Source: Salegentibacter echinorum (GTDB lineage: Bacteria > Bacteroidota > Bacteroidia > Flavobacteriales > Flavobacteriaceae). Taken from it: a stretch of DNA of 62,036 bases. Below are positions 1 to 9,498 of the stretch, one piece after another. The notes under the pieces were generated by a model. That model was not told the origin of the DNA. It ran no database searches and saw only the letters and a program-made list of their open reading frames with translations. The position numbers and the translations under genes were made by a program. Within the stretch, counting starts at the first letter, position 1. Each line of letters opens with the position of its first letter. Location: contig NZ_FQVT01000016.1 of NCBI RefSeq assembly GCF_900129445.1, positions 1 through 62,036 on the forward strand. The letters are read 5' to 3'.

Positions 1-88
<88 letters not shown>

Positions 89-96
89 TTTTTTTG

Positions 97-130
97 AAAG
101 CCTTTGGATTTGGTTCCAAAGGCTTTTTTT
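97..130 (+). terminator. rRNA operon terminator
   Basis: A perfect 12-bp stem (97-108 with 115-126), a 6-nt loop and a run of T form an intrinsic terminator just after the 5S end. No gene is seen between here and 563. Confidence 0.85.
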
Positions 131-199
131 GTTTGTAATAGTTTGGTTTGGCCAGTTGGGATTGGTTAACCAAAGAATAAACTTTGTGATGAATTAGCG

Positions 200-326
200 C
201 TTCGACAGGCTCAGCGTGACCTACGGGTGAAACCTTCACGTAGGAGTGAGCACTTCGAAAAACGCAGCACAGATCTGTTTAAGTCTAATTTGGTGAACTA
301 TTTCTGTCAGACTGAGCTTGTCGAAG
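200..326. repeat. Inverted repeat pair in the rRNA-distal intergenic region
   Basis: Two 21-nt arms, CTTCGACAGGCTCAGCGTGAC at 200-220 and its near-complement at 306-326, face each other about 85 bp apart. A smaller hairpin (220-231 with 235-244) lies between them. This CTTCGACA-GCTCAG element resembles the dispersed intergenic palindromes of Bacteroidota. The surrounding 131-562 stretch holds no convincing gene. Confidence 0.55.
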
Positions 327-562
327 TCATGGCTTATAAACCCCGTACGATGTTATTTTTCAATTGTGTGCCTCAAAAGCACGAAGAAAATCACCAACTA
401 TAATCCTCTCGCCGAAAAAATCTCATAATTAGGTCCACAAAACCTACACTTCAGGTTTATAAGTTTTAAGATTTTGGAAACCCCAGGGGTATTGATTTCA
501 GAAGAAATATCTTTAATTTACTTGTTTTCCGAAGTGATTTATAAAACACTATTTTTGCTGTT

Positions 563-1027
563 ATGATAGTAAACAATTTAGAGCAGGGATTTTTTGGAAT
601 TGGGATTCAAAATGGAAAAACTCCTGAAAATTTAGGAGTGCTGTGGCGTTCTGCTCAGAATATGGGCGCCAGTTTTATTTATACTATAGGCAACCGTTAT
701 GCGAAACAAGCTTGCGATACGCATAAGGCAGTGGGTGCAATGCCTTATTTTCATTATGAAACTTTTAAAGATTTTTATAAACACCTACCTAAAAGTGCAA
801 TGCTGGTTGGCGTAGAACTAACAAAGAATGCTGAAAACCTGGAGCAGTTTACACATCCTCGAAGATGTGTTTACCTCCTGGGGGCCGAAGATCATGGACT
901 CTCAAACGAGGCTATTGAAAAAGCTCATTTCCTGGTGAAATTTCAATCTACTTTAAGCTTAAATGTATCGGTTGCGGGAAGTATCATCATGTATGACAGG
1001 AATTCTAAAGCTACTTTTTCTACATAA
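563..1027 (+). CDS. SpoU/TrmH-family RNA 2'-O-methyltransferase (short form)
   Basis: A 154-residue SPOUT-class methyltransferase with no extra N-terminal domain. Motif 1 (NLGVLWRSAQNMGAS, residues about 23-37) carries the conserved Asn and Arg. Motif 2 (YLLGAEDHGLS) and motif 3 (LNVSVAGSIIMYDR) build the trefoil knot that binds S-adenosylmethionine. Family members methylate the ribose of tRNA or rRNA; the target cannot be named from sequence. The gene stands alone between the rRNA operon and a secreted peptidase. A second SpoU gene is at 21865-22428, but the two are different subfamilies. Confidence 0.88.
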   Translation: MIVNNLEQGFFGIGIQNGKTPENLGVLWRSAQNMGASFIYTIGNRYAKQACDTHKAVGAMPYFHYETFKDFYKHLPKSAMLVGVELTKNAENLEQFTHPRRCVYLLGAEDHGLSNEAIEKAHFLVKFQSTLSLNVSVAGSIIMYDRNSKATFST

Positions 1028-1323
1028 AGCTGTATTCTAGAATTCTATTTTTTGGATTTAAATGAGCTGACCTACTCTAAGCGACTGTCTGGAATAAAAG
1101 AGAGTTAAAAGCAAACTTTCCTGAATCAAAAAGATGATGTCTCATTCAAGCATTTTCTAAAAATTATATTGTCTCTAAAACCTCATCTTAAACTAAACTT
1201 TGACGATTTATTTTGCTTTTACCGAACCTCACTAATTTTAAACTTTTATATTTAATATTTATAAGGCTTTTTTACTTAGTTTGGTTAAATTAGCACGAAT
1301 TTCAATAAAAATTTTAAAAAAGA

Positions 1324-3270
1324 ATGAGATACTTATCCAGAGCTATGCTCAGCCTGGCTATTGCCGGCTTGTTTAGTACTGTCGCAACAGCGCAGGATGT
1401 TAAAGAACGTAATCAAAAGGACTTTAGTGAATTTATGGATCGCAGCGGTAATCGTTACCGTACCGCCATGGGAACTCCCGGGCCGGAATACTGGCAAAAT
1501 GAAACAGATTACAAAATTAAAGCAAATTTAGATGATGAAAACCATAAAATTAGTGGAGAATTAACTTTAACCTACACAAACAATAGTCCACAAGATTTAG
1601 ATTTCATCTGGATGCACCTGGAACAAAATAGGTTTAAGGAAGATTCAAGAGGTACTTTAACCACGCCGGTACAGGGTAACCGTTATAACGGCGATATAGA
1701 TGGTGGATATACAATTACCAATTTGGAGGCAAAAGTGAAAAGAAGCTCATCTTCTAAACATATTATTGATGATACCCGTATGCAGGTCTTCTTTGATAAA
1801 CCTGTTCCTGCTAATGGCGGCAAAGCTACCATTTCAATGGATTTTGAATATAAAATTCCTGTAGATGGTATGGATAGAATGGGACGACTGGATGTTGAAG
1901 ACGGAATTATTTATGCCCTGGCACAGTGGTTTCCAAGAGCGGCTGTTTTAGATGATATTGAGGGTTGGAATATAGAACCATACCTTGGTGCTGGAGAGTT
2001 CTATTTAGATTACGGAGATTATGATTTTGAAATTACCGCTCCCGCCAGTCATATTGTAGTAGCATCTGGAGAATTGCAAAACCCAAGAAGGGTATTGTCT
2101 TCTAAAGTAAGGGAAAGGATGGATAAAGCTGCAAAAAGTGATTCTACGGTTTATCTTATTAAACCTTCTGAAGTGAATGATATGTCACTTAGAGCAGCGC
2201 AAGAAGGTACACTTACCTGGCATTTTAAAATGGAAAATACTCGTGATGTTTCCTTTGCTTCCTCAAAAGCATTTATATGGGATGCCGCAAAAATTGACCT
2301 TCCAAGTGGTAAAAAAGCCATGGCGCAATCGGTTTATCCTAAAGAAAGTGATGGGCAGGATGCCTGGAGCCGTTCTACCGAATATTCTAAAGCTTCCGTA
2401 GAACATTATTCTGAAAAGTGGTATGAATATCCTTACCCGGTAGCGGTAAACGTAGCTGCCGATATAGGTGGGATGGAATACCCCGGTTTAAACTTTTGTA
2501 GTTGGAAGAGTGCCGGAGAATCTCTTTGGGGAGTTACAGATCACGAATTTGGTCATAACTGGTTCCCAATGATTGTGGGGTCTAACGAGCGTAGATACGC
2601 CTGGATGGATGAAGGTTTTAATACATTTATAAACCATTATAGTACAAAAGCTTTTAATAACGGTGAATATCCCGCGAACCTGGATAAAACTCGAAATATG
2701 AACGGATGGTTTACCAGTAAAGAACGAGAGGGAATAGATACTTACCCAGATGCCACTAATTTGAGAAACCTGGGGATGACTGCTTATTACAAGCCGGCTA
2801 TCGGGCTTGTCTTATTGCGAGAATATATTTTGGGAGAAGAGCGTTTTGATAATGCATTTATTTCTTATATCAATGCCTGGGCTTATAAGCACCCTCAACC
2901 GGCAGATTTCTTTAACCACATGGAAAGCGTAGCCGGTGAAAACCTATCATGGTTCTTTAAAAAATGGTTTTATGGTACCGGAAATATTGATATTTCTATA
3001 GATGGGGTAAGACAATACCAGGGTAACTATGTGATCACCCTCTCTAACGAAGGGGAAATTCCAATGCCGGTAAAACTTCATATTACTTATAGTGATAATT
3101 CTTCGGAAGAAGTTATGTTGCCGGTAGAGATTTGGCAGCGTGGTAATTCCTGGAATTACCTACACCGCACCGATAAGCAAATTAAAAAGGTAGAACAGGA
3201 TCCAGATAAAATCCTTCCAGATGTAAATTCCGGAAATGATAGCTGGCCAAGTACTTTTTATAAAGATTAG
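1324..3270 (+). CDS. Secreted M1-family zinc aminopeptidase-like protein
   Basis: A 648-residue protein with a Sec signal peptide ending near residue 24 (TVATAQ). The gluzincin site is complete: HEFGH at residues 407-411 (His407, Glu408, His411) and the third ligand Glu430 in the DEGFN motif. A GGMEYP segment stands in for the GAMEN exopeptidase motif, as in many Bacteroidota M1 proteins, so the specificity may differ from classical aminopeptidase N. An N-terminal beta-rich domain and a C-terminal helical region complete the family fold. It probably trims peptides in the periplasm or outside the cell. A terminator follows directly, so the gene is monocistronic. Confidence 0.92.
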   Translation: MRYLSRAMLSLAIAGLFSTVATAQDVKERNQKDFSEFMDRSGNRYRTAMGTPGPEYWQNETDYKIKANLDDENHKISGELTLTYTNNSPQDLDFIWMHLEQNRFKEDSRGTLTTPVQGNRYNGDIDGGYTITNLEAKVKRSSSSKHIIDDTRMQVFFDKPVPANGGKATISMDFEYKIPVDGMDRMGRLDVEDGIIYALAQWFPRAAVLDDIEGWNIEPYLGAGEFYLDYGDYDFEITAPASHIVVASGELQNPRRVLSSKVRERMDKAAKSDSTVYLIKPSEVNDMSLRAAQEGTLTWHFKMENTRDVSFASSKAFIWDAAKIDLPSGKKAMAQSVYPKESDGQDAWSRSTEYSKASVEHYSEKWYEYPYPVAVNVAADIGGMEYPGLNFCSWKSAGESLWGVTDHEFGHNWFPMIVGSNERRYAWMDEGFNTFINHYSTKAFNNGEYPANLDKTRNMNGWFTSKEREGIDTYPDATNLRNLGMTAYYKPAIGLVLLREYILGEERFDNAFISYINAWAYKHPQPADFFNHMESVAGENLSWFFKKWFYGTGNIDISIDGVRQYQGNYVITLSNEGEIPMPVKLHITYSDNSSEEVMLPVEIWQRGNSWNYLHRTDKQIKKVEQDPDKILPDVNSGNDSWPSTFYKD

Positions 3271-3288
3271 TAAGATTTAATGTTTCTT

Positions 3289-3321
3289 AAAAAGCCGATT
3301 GAACTTCAATCGGCTTTTTTT
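3289..3321 (+). terminator. Terminator after the M1 peptidase gene
   Basis: A 14-15-bp perfect stem, AAAAAGCCGATTG pairing with its complement, has a very short loop and a T run, 19 nt after the stop codon. Confidence 0.85.
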
Positions 3322-3427
3322 ATGCCGTAAAAAGAAACTTTTTTATCTGAATGTTTTCGCATCAGTCTAGGGTTATTATCAGAAAACAATAGCACCTGTT
3401 TCAAGAAACCTAATTAAGCATTCTTTG

Positions 3428-3435
3428 TACCTTTG
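3428..3435 (+). promoter_or_regulatory. Candidate -7 promoter box (TACCTTTG)
   Basis: TACCTTTG is an exact match to the Bacteroidota -7 consensus TAnnTTTG and lies 14 nt before the ATG of the DUF4230 gene. No clear -33 TTTG was found at the expected distance. Confidence 0.5.
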
Positions 3436-3449
3436 ATAAAAATGGAAAC

Positions 3450-4064
3450 ATGAAGAACTTTTTTATCGGTGCTATTTTGGTACTACTTATCGTCTTTGGG
3501 GTGCGATATTGTGAGAATAGAGGGAGTAGTGAAGATGAGCTAGCAGAAAATACGGCTCTGTTACAGGAACAAATAAGGAATGTAGGCAAACTTGTGGTTA
3601 CAGAGGGCACTTTCTCGCAGGTTTATTCCTATGAAAACTCTAAAAAATTCTATTTAGATATTTTTTCAGCAAGAAAAAAAGCTTTGATCATTGTAAATGC
3701 TACAGCTACGGTAGCTTATGATCTAAGTAAATTAAAAACCGAAATTGATGAAGAAAATAAAACGGTACGCATAACGTATATCCCCAAAGAAGAGCTGAAA
3801 ATTAATCCCGATATTAAATATTATGACGTTACCCAGGATTATTTAAATCAATTTGAAGCTGACGATCACAATAAAATCAGGAAGCGTATAGAGGACTCTA
3901 TTAGAGAAAAGGTTATGGCCTCTCCTTTAATTTCTAATGCCAAAAACAGGTTAATAAGTGAACTGCAAAAAATCTATATTCTAACGAATTCAATGGGTTG
4001 GACGCTGCAGTACAGCGACCAGGATTTTCAGAATTCTGAAGAATTGGAAAGGATAAAACTTTAA
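3450..4064 (+). CDS. DUF4230 domain protein, membrane anchored
   Basis: A 204-residue protein with one N-terminal transmembrane helix (residues about 3-20) followed by an extracytoplasmic domain. The N-terminal hydrophobic anchor, the VVTEGTFSQVYSYE strand pattern and the alternating beta/helix layout match the DUF4230 family, which has no known activity. The start is supported by the adjacent -7 box. It faces the phenylalanine-hydroxylase-like gene and no clear terminator separates them. A role in envelope maintenance is only a guess. Confidence 0.8.
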   Translation: MKNFFIGAILVLLIVFGVRYCENRGSSEDELAENTALLQEQIRNVGKLVVTEGTFSQVYSYENSKKFYLDIFSARKKALIIVNATATVAYDLSKLKTEIDEENKTVRITYIPKEELKINPDIKYYDVTQDYLNQFEADDHNKIRKRIEDSIREKVMASPLISNAKNRLISELQKIYILTNSMGWTLQYSDQDFQNSEELERIKL

Positions 4065-4212
4065 GTTATTTATTACTATTGTGCGGTTAAAGAACCAATC
4101 CCGATATCCATAACGGGACGCTTCACTGCAAGGAAAAAGAGAAAAGACTAAATTGTAAGTAACTGAAAAATTTTGTTTTTACGGGACAATGATGGTTATT
4201 TACTAAAAATGA

Positions 4213-5967
4213 TTAAACCTTTTGTTTACTTTCAATTAAACTAATACCATCTTCAATTAAATGGGCGATTTTAGGTCTTTGTACTTTTACTTCTTCCAGG
4301 TGGTTCAAGACAGCTTTTGCTAGTTTCTGGTCTTTACCCAGACTTAATTCATAAATTTCTACCGAAAGCAACCAGTCTTTTGGGTGGTGTTTTTTAACCA
4401 GCTCCAGGGCTGCATCTAAAGAGAATTTTGCGTTTTTCCCTTCGCTAATATTCCTTACTGAAGCATACAGGGACGCCAACTCTTCCCGCTCGGGACTAGA
4501 TTTGCTTTTAATAGTACTACTGGAGGTTTTATGATTTATTAAATCGAAAGAAAGATTATCTGCCGGGCCGGCAAAAGCCGAAATCACTTCTTTCCCAATC
4601 GCCATATCATACTGGCCCCATTCGGGTTTAAAGAGTATTTCCTCGCCAAAAGTGACCGTACAGTTTTTAAGGCTAATGAGAATAATTTTTCCCTGTAGAT
4701 TCCTGGTGCCGGTAATAATTTCTCCTTTCACTAAAACTCCCCCTTCAAATTCAAAAGCTATCTTTTCGCTTTCATAAATATCGTAAGCTCTCAAGTCCCG
4801 CGGACTCATATCTTCTATGGCCAGATTAATGCCTTTTAAACGCCCAATGGGAGAACTGAAACCTTCAGGATGGTTGTTAATACCGTGTCCAACTAATTCT
4901 TTTTCGCGGTGGGAAAGTGCGGTTTTTCCCGAAGTCTGGATATAAATAGGTTTCCCCTGGTGCGCTATTACCCGCGAAAAGTCTCCTGAAATTTGCAAAC
5001 CAGTGCTTAATTCTACTGTGCCTAAATTCTTGGAATCGATTAATTTCTGAACGCCTTCCAGTCCACCTTTTCTCAGGGCCATCTTATTTGCAAATTCTTC
5101 CAAAACCAAACTTAAATGGGCAAAATCTGGGGTTACATAAAGCTGGGGTTGAGGCTTGGTAATATCAAACTCCTGTGCGCAAGCTTCAATGGAATAAGGT
5201 CGTTTTTCGACTTTTTCTGTCAAACACGAGGCACTTTCTCCAATAGAAGATAATAAGCCTGCGCCATAGATTTTAGGATTTTCCAAAGTGCCAATTAATC
5301 CATATTCTACCGTCCACCAATGCAAATTTCTAATTTGCGCCATTTCGCTGGGAACACCCATATTGTTTTGCAGGTAATCTACTTTTTTCTCGGCCGCTTC
5401 AATTTCAGCTTCGGGAGTATCTTCGGCTTCTTTTATAATGGAAAGGTGTCTAATGGCCTCATACATTTCATAATCTTTTGCGCTGGAGATCGCTTTACAG
5501 CCAATTTCCCCAAAACGTCTAAGATATTCTGCATATTCAGGATTAGCGATAATTGGGGCGTGACCGGCACCTTCGTGAATAATATCGGGGGCGGGAGTGT
5601 ATTCTATATTTTCCAGTTGGCGAATATCGCTGGCAATTACCAACACATTAAATGCCTGAAATTCCATAAAAGCCGCTGGGGGAATAAACCCATCGACAGC
5701 TACGGCGGCCCAGCCAATTTCTTTTAGAATCCGGTTCATGCCATACATATTGGGGATACTTTCAATAGAAATCCCTGTTTTTTTTAATCCGTCTAAGTAA
5801 GATTCGTGGGCTACCTTGCTTAAATAATCCACATTTTTACGCATCACATAGCGCCACACGGCATGATTAATTGGCGTGTAATCTTCATAATTCTGTGGTT
5901 TTATATACTGCTGAAGATGTGCCGGGAGCCGGTCTAAAATGGGGTTTGATTCAATTTTATCAAGCAT
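4213..5967 (-). CDS. Aromatic amino acid (phenylalanine 4-) hydroxylase with long C-terminal extension
   Basis: Pterin-dependent aromatic amino acid hydroxylase of 584 residues. The iron site is visible: HEGAGH supplies His131 and His136, and WWTVEYGL supplies Glu221, matching the WFTVEFGL signature of phenylalanine hydroxylase. The family converts phenylalanine to tyrosine using O2 and tetrahydrobiopterin. Ordinary bacterial PAH is about 260-300 residues. Here about 250 further residues follow, with no motif I can name, as in other Flavobacteriia. The minus-strand neighbours upstream (a DUF4136 lipoprotein and HutU) suggest an amino-acid catabolism context, although a hairpin separates them. 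Confidence 0.9.
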   Translation of the reverse strand: MLDKIESNPILDRLPAHLQQYIKPQNYEDYTPINHAVWRYVMRKNVDYLSKVAHESYLDGLKKTGISIESIPNMYGMNRILKEIGWAAVAVDGFIPPAAFMEFQAFNVLVIASDIRQLENIEYTPAPDIIHEGAGHAPIIANPEYAEYLRRFGEIGCKAISSAKDYEMYEAIRHLSIIKEAEDTPEAEIEAAEKKVDYLQNNMGVPSEMAQIRNLHWWTVEYGLIGTLENPKIYGAGLLSSIGESASCLTEKVEKRPYSIEACAQEFDITKPQPQLYVTPDFAHLSLVLEEFANKMALRKGGLEGVQKLIDSKNLGTVELSTGLQISGDFSRVIAHQGKPIYIQTSGKTALSHREKELVGHGINNHPEGFSSPIGRLKGINLAIEDMSPRDLRAYDIYESEKIAFEFEGGVLVKGEIITGTRNLQGKIILISLKNCTVTFGEEILFKPEWGQYDMAIGKEVISAFAGPADNLSFDLINHKTSSSTIKSKSSPEREELASLYASVRNISEGKNAKFSLDAALELVKKHHPKDWLLSVEIYELSLGKDQKLAKAVLNHLEEVKVQRPKIAHLIEDGISLIESKQKV

Positions 5968-6050
5968 AATGGTGTGTGGTTTTATTTCAATATAAATGTA
6001 AGGAATAATGCTGAAACTAATAAATTGATAATAGGAACTATATAAAACTA

Positions 6051-6077
6051 AAAATGCCCCTATAGAAGGAGCATTTT
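6051..6077 (-). terminator. Hairpin after the DUF4136 gene
   Basis: AAAATGC (6051-6057) pairs with GCATTTT (6071-6077), with two further G-C pairs inside. Read on the minus strand it is followed by a T-rich tract, consistent with a terminator for the hutU-DUF4136 unit. Confidence 0.6.
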
Positions 6078-6096
6078 ATTGAAGATATGTGGTTTG

Positions 6097-6636
6097 TTAT
6101 TTATTAATTTCGGGAGGATATTTGGCCAGTATTTCCTGTACAATTTCATTAATCCTTTTTTGCTTTTTGTTGACATCGCTGGCCAAAGCCGCGGTTCCCA
6201 TTCCCTGCCAAACCAGTTCTTTTCCGTCGGCATCAATAAGGTCTATGTAGAGCGTGCCTTCGCTGGTACGGTTTACGGTATTATAGCCAGAGCCCCAATA
6301 CCACGGGTGCCAGCCCCAGCCGTAACCATAACCCATATTGTTCTGATAAATATTGATATTTTCATTGGTTTTGGTGAAAATACTTACCAACAGGTCTGGA
6401 TTTTGGGATTTTGTAAAACCCTTACGTTGCATTTCGGCTTCAATGGCACGAAGGATACGTTTTTTGTCTAAATCTGAAATTTCAGCTTTATCTATTCCCG
6501 GTTTAAAAAAAGCGTAGCTGGAATATTGGTTAAAGTTTACTTCCCTGTCGTAATCTGAAGCGACCCTTACACTACTGCAAGAGCTTACAAATACTGCCAG
6601 AAGCAATAAAACCGGAGTAATTTTTAAGATTCTCAT
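6097..6636 (-). CDS. DUF4136 domain lipoprotein
   Basis: A 179-residue lipoprotein with signal peptide and lipobox ending at Cys20 (VSSC). The mature part fits DUF4136: an early Tyr/Phe-rich strand (SSYAFFKPG), a helix with IEAEMQRKGF, then a Gly/Trp/Tyr-rich loop (residues about 104-118) and a final WQGMGTAAL strand. The function of the family is unknown. The start codon lies 16 nt after the hutU stop, so the two are probably cotranscribed. Confidence 0.85.
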   Translation of the reverse strand: MRILKITPVLLLLAVFVSSCSSVRVASDYDREVNFNQYSSYAFFKPGIDKAEISDLDKKRILRAIEAEMQRKGFTKSQNPDLLVSIFTKTNENINIYQNNMGYGYGWGWHPWYWGSGYNTVNRTSEGTLYIDLIDADGKELVWQGMGTAALASDVNKKQKRINEIVQEILAKYPPEINK

Positions 6637-6652
6637 AAGTTAATAGTTTTAG

Positions 6653-8695
6653 TTATTTTGAATCGAAAAGCGCCGGATCTACTAAATTTGGGATGGTCAC
6701 TTTAAGTTTTGGTTCCATTTGCATAGCCCTCTTAGCTGCGAAGATCGCTTCCTTATTTCGGGCCCAACTTCTACGGGCAATTCCATTATTTACATCCCAG
6801 AACAGCATAGACTTTAATCGCTCTTCCGATGCTTTATTTCCTTCAAGAACCATACCAAATCCGCCATTCATCACTTCTCCCCAGCCAACGCCACCGCCGT
6901 TATGAATGCTTACCCAGGTGGCGCCCCTAAAGCTATCGCCTATCACGTTTTGTATCGCCATATCTGCGGTAAACCGGGAACCGTCATAAATGTTTGAAGT
7001 TTCACGATAGGGAGAATCGGTGCCGGAAACATCATGGTGATCGCGACCTAAAATAATTTTTCCTATTTCTCCCTTTCCAATGGCGTCATTAAAAGCTTTG
7101 GCAATTTTCATGCGGCCTTCAGCATCGGCATATAATATTCTGGCTTTAGAACCAACCACCAACTTGTTTTCCCTGGCTCCTTTTATCCATTGAATATTAT
7201 CGGTCATTTGCTGCTTTATTTCTTCAGGGGAATCTTTACGCAATTCCTCTAAAACTTCCGTAGCAATTTTATCGGTTTTATCTAAATCTTCTTCTTTTCC
7301 AGAAGCGCAAACCCATCTAAAAGGGCCAAATCCATAATCGAAACACATAGGCCCCATAATATCCTGAACGTAGCTGGGGTAGGCCCAGGTTTCCATTCCT
7401 TCTTCTGTAGTTTCAGAATTTATAAAGTTTCCGTCCTTGTCTTTAAAAACTTTGGCTCCCGCTCGTGACGCTTCCAATAAAAAGGCGTTTCCGTAGTCAA
7501 AAAAGTAAGTACCTTTTTCTGAATGTTTGTTGATTGCTGCAGTTTGCCTTCGTAAACTTTCCTGCACTTTTTGTTTAAATTCTTCAGGATTTTTAGTCAT
7601 CAACTCGTTAGCTGCTTCAAAAGATAAGCCCACCGGATAATAGCCGCCGGCCCATGGATTATGCAAAGAAGTTTGATCGCTTCCCAGGTCTATATAGATG
7701 TCATGTTTCTCAAAATATTCCCAAACTTCAACGATATTGCCTTCAAAAGCAATAGAAACCACTTCTTTTTCTGACTTTGCTTTTTCAACTCTTTTGGCTA
7801 GTTTTTCGAGATCATCAATTACTTCATCTACCCAGCCCTGGCTATGCCTGGTTTTGATCGCTTTGGGATTTACTTCGGCACAAACTGTGATGCAACCGGC
7901 GATATTTCCCGCTTTAGGTTGAGCGCCGCTCATGCCGCCAAGTCCGGAGGTGACGAATAATTTACCTTTTAAATCCTCGCCAGATTTAGATATTTTTCTT
8001 CCCGCATTAAGTACTGTAATCGTAGTACCGTGAACTATCCCTTGTGGCCCAATATACATATAGCTGCCGGCGGTCATTTGGCCATATTGGGTAACACCAA
8101 GTGCATTAAACTTTTCCCAATCGTTTGGTTTTGAATAATTCGGAATCATCATTCCGTTGGTCACTACCACTCTTGGTGCATTCTCGTGAGAAGGAAAAAG
8201 TCCCATAGGATGGCCCGAATACATTACCAGCGTTTGATCGTCTTGCATTTTGGCGAGGTATTGCATCGTAAGTAGGTATTGCGCCCAATTTTGAAAAACG
8301 GCTCCGTTCCCGCCATAAGTAATCAATTCTTCGGGATGTTGGGCCACATTGGAATCCAGGTTGTTTTGAATCATCAGCATAATAGCTTTTGCCTGAACGC
8401 TGTTTCCCGGATACTCGGCAATATCGCGGGCATAAAGTTTATAAGTTGGCTTAAACCGGTGCATATAGATCCTTCCATACTCTTCCAGTTCCTGCTGAAA
8501 CTCTGGCAATAATTCTTTGTGATGTTTGGCGTTAAAATAACGCAGAGCATTTTGCAGGGCTAATTGCTTTTCCTCGTTGTTTAGAACAGATTTTCTTTTT
8601 GGAGCGTGATTTACAGCGGGATCGTATTCTTTTGTCTTCGGAAGCTCTTCGGGTATTCCCTGTAATATTTCTTCTTTAAAACTAAGGTTTTTCAT
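6653..8695 (-). CDS. hutU: Urocanate hydratase
   Basis: A 680-residue urocanase. It uses NAD+ as an electrophile to hydrate urocanate to imidazolone propionate, step two of histidine degradation. Visible signatures are YGGNGAVFQNWAQY, the glycine-rich NAD segment GLGGMSGAQPKAG and the FGPFRWVCASG block that holds the conserved active-site Cys. It is about 120 residues longer than the Pseudomonas enzyme (about 557), with extra sequence at the N terminus and in the middle, as in other Bacteroidota. No hutH, hutI or hutG is in the window, so the rest of the pathway must be elsewhere. Confidence 0.95.
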   Translation of the reverse strand: MKNLSFKEEILQGIPEELPKTKEYDPAVNHAPKRKSVLNNEEKQLALQNALRYFNAKHHKELLPEFQQELEEYGRIYMHRFKPTYKLYARDIAEYPGNSVQAKAIMLMIQNNLDSNVAQHPEELITYGGNGAVFQNWAQYLLTMQYLAKMQDDQTLVMYSGHPMGLFPSHENAPRVVVTNGMMIPNYSKPNDWEKFNALGVTQYGQMTAGSYMYIGPQGIVHGTTITVLNAGRKISKSGEDLKGKLFVTSGLGGMSGAQPKAGNIAGCITVCAEVNPKAIKTRHSQGWVDEVIDDLEKLAKRVEKAKSEKEVVSIAFEGNIVEVWEYFEKHDIYIDLGSDQTSLHNPWAGGYYPVGLSFEAANELMTKNPEEFKQKVQESLRRQTAAINKHSEKGTYFFDYGNAFLLEASRAGAKVFKDKDGNFINSETTEEGMETWAYPSYVQDIMGPMCFDYGFGPFRWVCASGKEEDLDKTDKIATEVLEELRKDSPEEIKQQMTDNIQWIKGARENKLVVGSKARILYADAEGRMKIAKAFNDAIGKGEIGKIILGRDHHDVSGTDSPYRETSNIYDGSRFTADMAIQNVIGDSFRGATWVSIHNGGGVGWGEVMNGGFGMVLEGNKASEERLKSMLFWDVNNGIARRSWARNKEAIFAAKRAMQMEPKLKVTIPNLVDPALFDSK

Positions 8696-8888
8696 AATGG
8701 AAAAGTTAAGGTTTTAGCTGATAAGGTTATGTATGTTCATAATCATTTTTTGATTCTTGCTCTTGGTTAAACCAATTTTTAGTATTGTAAGGGCTTAATT
8801 TCTATGACAGAAATACGAAAAAGTTCTAATTCAATTCCCAATTGAAATAAACATTTGTATCTTTAATAAGAGTAAAAAGCAGATTAAA

Positions 8889-9107
8889 ATGGATATTCAA
8901 ACACTAAAATATGAAATCATTGAATCGATTACCAAAACCAATGATAATTCTTTGCTAAAGACACTAAAATCTATAATAGATTCAAAATCTAACGCCAAAG
9001 AGACGTGGTATGATGAACTGAGTAAAGAAGAAATTCAATCTATTAATCGTGGACTTGAAGACCACGAAAAAGGAGAAGTTTTAACAAGTAAGGAATTCTG
9101 GTCTTGA
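8889..9107 (+). CDS. Antitoxin of a ParE/RelE-type module (orphaned)
   Basis: A 72-residue acidic protein. Its N-terminal helix region and the C-terminal pattern WYDELSKEEIQSINRGLEDHEKG are typical of small Bacteroidota addiction-module antitoxins that sit directly upstream of a ParE/RelE toxin. The next gene starts one base after its stop and reads as the first 24 or so residues of such a toxin before breaking off. The antitoxin frame is intact and has a full-length appearance. Confidence 0.75.
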   Translation: MDIQTLKYEIIESITKTNDNSLLKTLKSIIDSKSNAKETWYDELSKEEIQSINRGLEDHEKGEVLTSKEFWS

Positions 9108-9108
9108 T

Positions 9109-9195
9109 ATGGAAGCTAAATTTGACATACTCTGGTCTAAAGAATCAAAAACTCAACTGGAAAGAATTGTTTTTTATCTTTTAATCGGTTGCTAA
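9109..9195 (+). pseudogene. Truncated ParE/RelE-like toxin, 5' remnant
   Basis: ATG at 9109 opens a 28-codon frame, MEAKFDILWSKESKTQLERI and on to a TAA at 9193-9195. The first 24 residues have the normal start of a Bacteroidota ParE toxin (WS..S..QLE.I..YL). The remaining two thirds of the toxin are missing. At about 9181 the sequence becomes the tail of the oppositely oriented HigA-like gene. The toxin is therefore non-functional. The join looks like a deletion or recombination point between two modules. Confidence 0.75.
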
Positions 9196-9498
9196 TTCGA
9201 TTTTTTGATTCAACAATTCTACGTTAAAATTAATTTTTGCGTTTAAAGCTCTAAATACTTTTAAGATCGTTTTAAACCTGACATCGGTTAAATTATTTTC
9301 GATTTTAGAGATTTGAGCTTTTTTAACTCCTACCAATTCACCAAGTTGAGTTTGGGTTAATTTTCTTTCTTTTCGAGCTTGTTTTATGGCTTCCCCAAGC
9401 AAATCAAGTCGTAATTCGTTATCATAGGCGTCTCTTTCTGCTGTTCCTTTTTTCCCGATGTACTTATCTTTTACCTTGTCAAATGAATATGTTTTCAT
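9181..9498 (-). CDS. HigA-type antitoxin, XRE-family DNA-binding protein
   Basis: A 105-residue protein with a helix-turn-helix of the XRE class at residues about 32-85 (ARKERKLTQTQLGELVGVKK, then QISKIE). An N-terminal segment DKVKDKYIGKKGT is typical of the Bacteroidota HigA group that pairs with a Gp49-like HigB toxin. Its ATG overlaps the stop of a HigB remnant (ATGA), the usual higBA layout. HigA normally represses its own promoter and neutralises HigB. Here the promoter and most of higB are gone, so expression is doubtful. Confidence 0.82.
   Translation of the reverse strand: MKTYSFDKVKDKYIGKKGTAERDAYDNELRLDLLGEAIKQARKERKLTQTQLGELVGVKKAQISKIENNLTDVRFKTILKVFRALNAKINFNVELLNQKIELATD

Noticed and set aside
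7538-7544. A TGCAGTT match inside hutU; others at 33991-33997 and 38611-38617
   Set aside because: Single copies inside coding sequence with no partner at a 20-bp period, so not proposed as LytTR operators.
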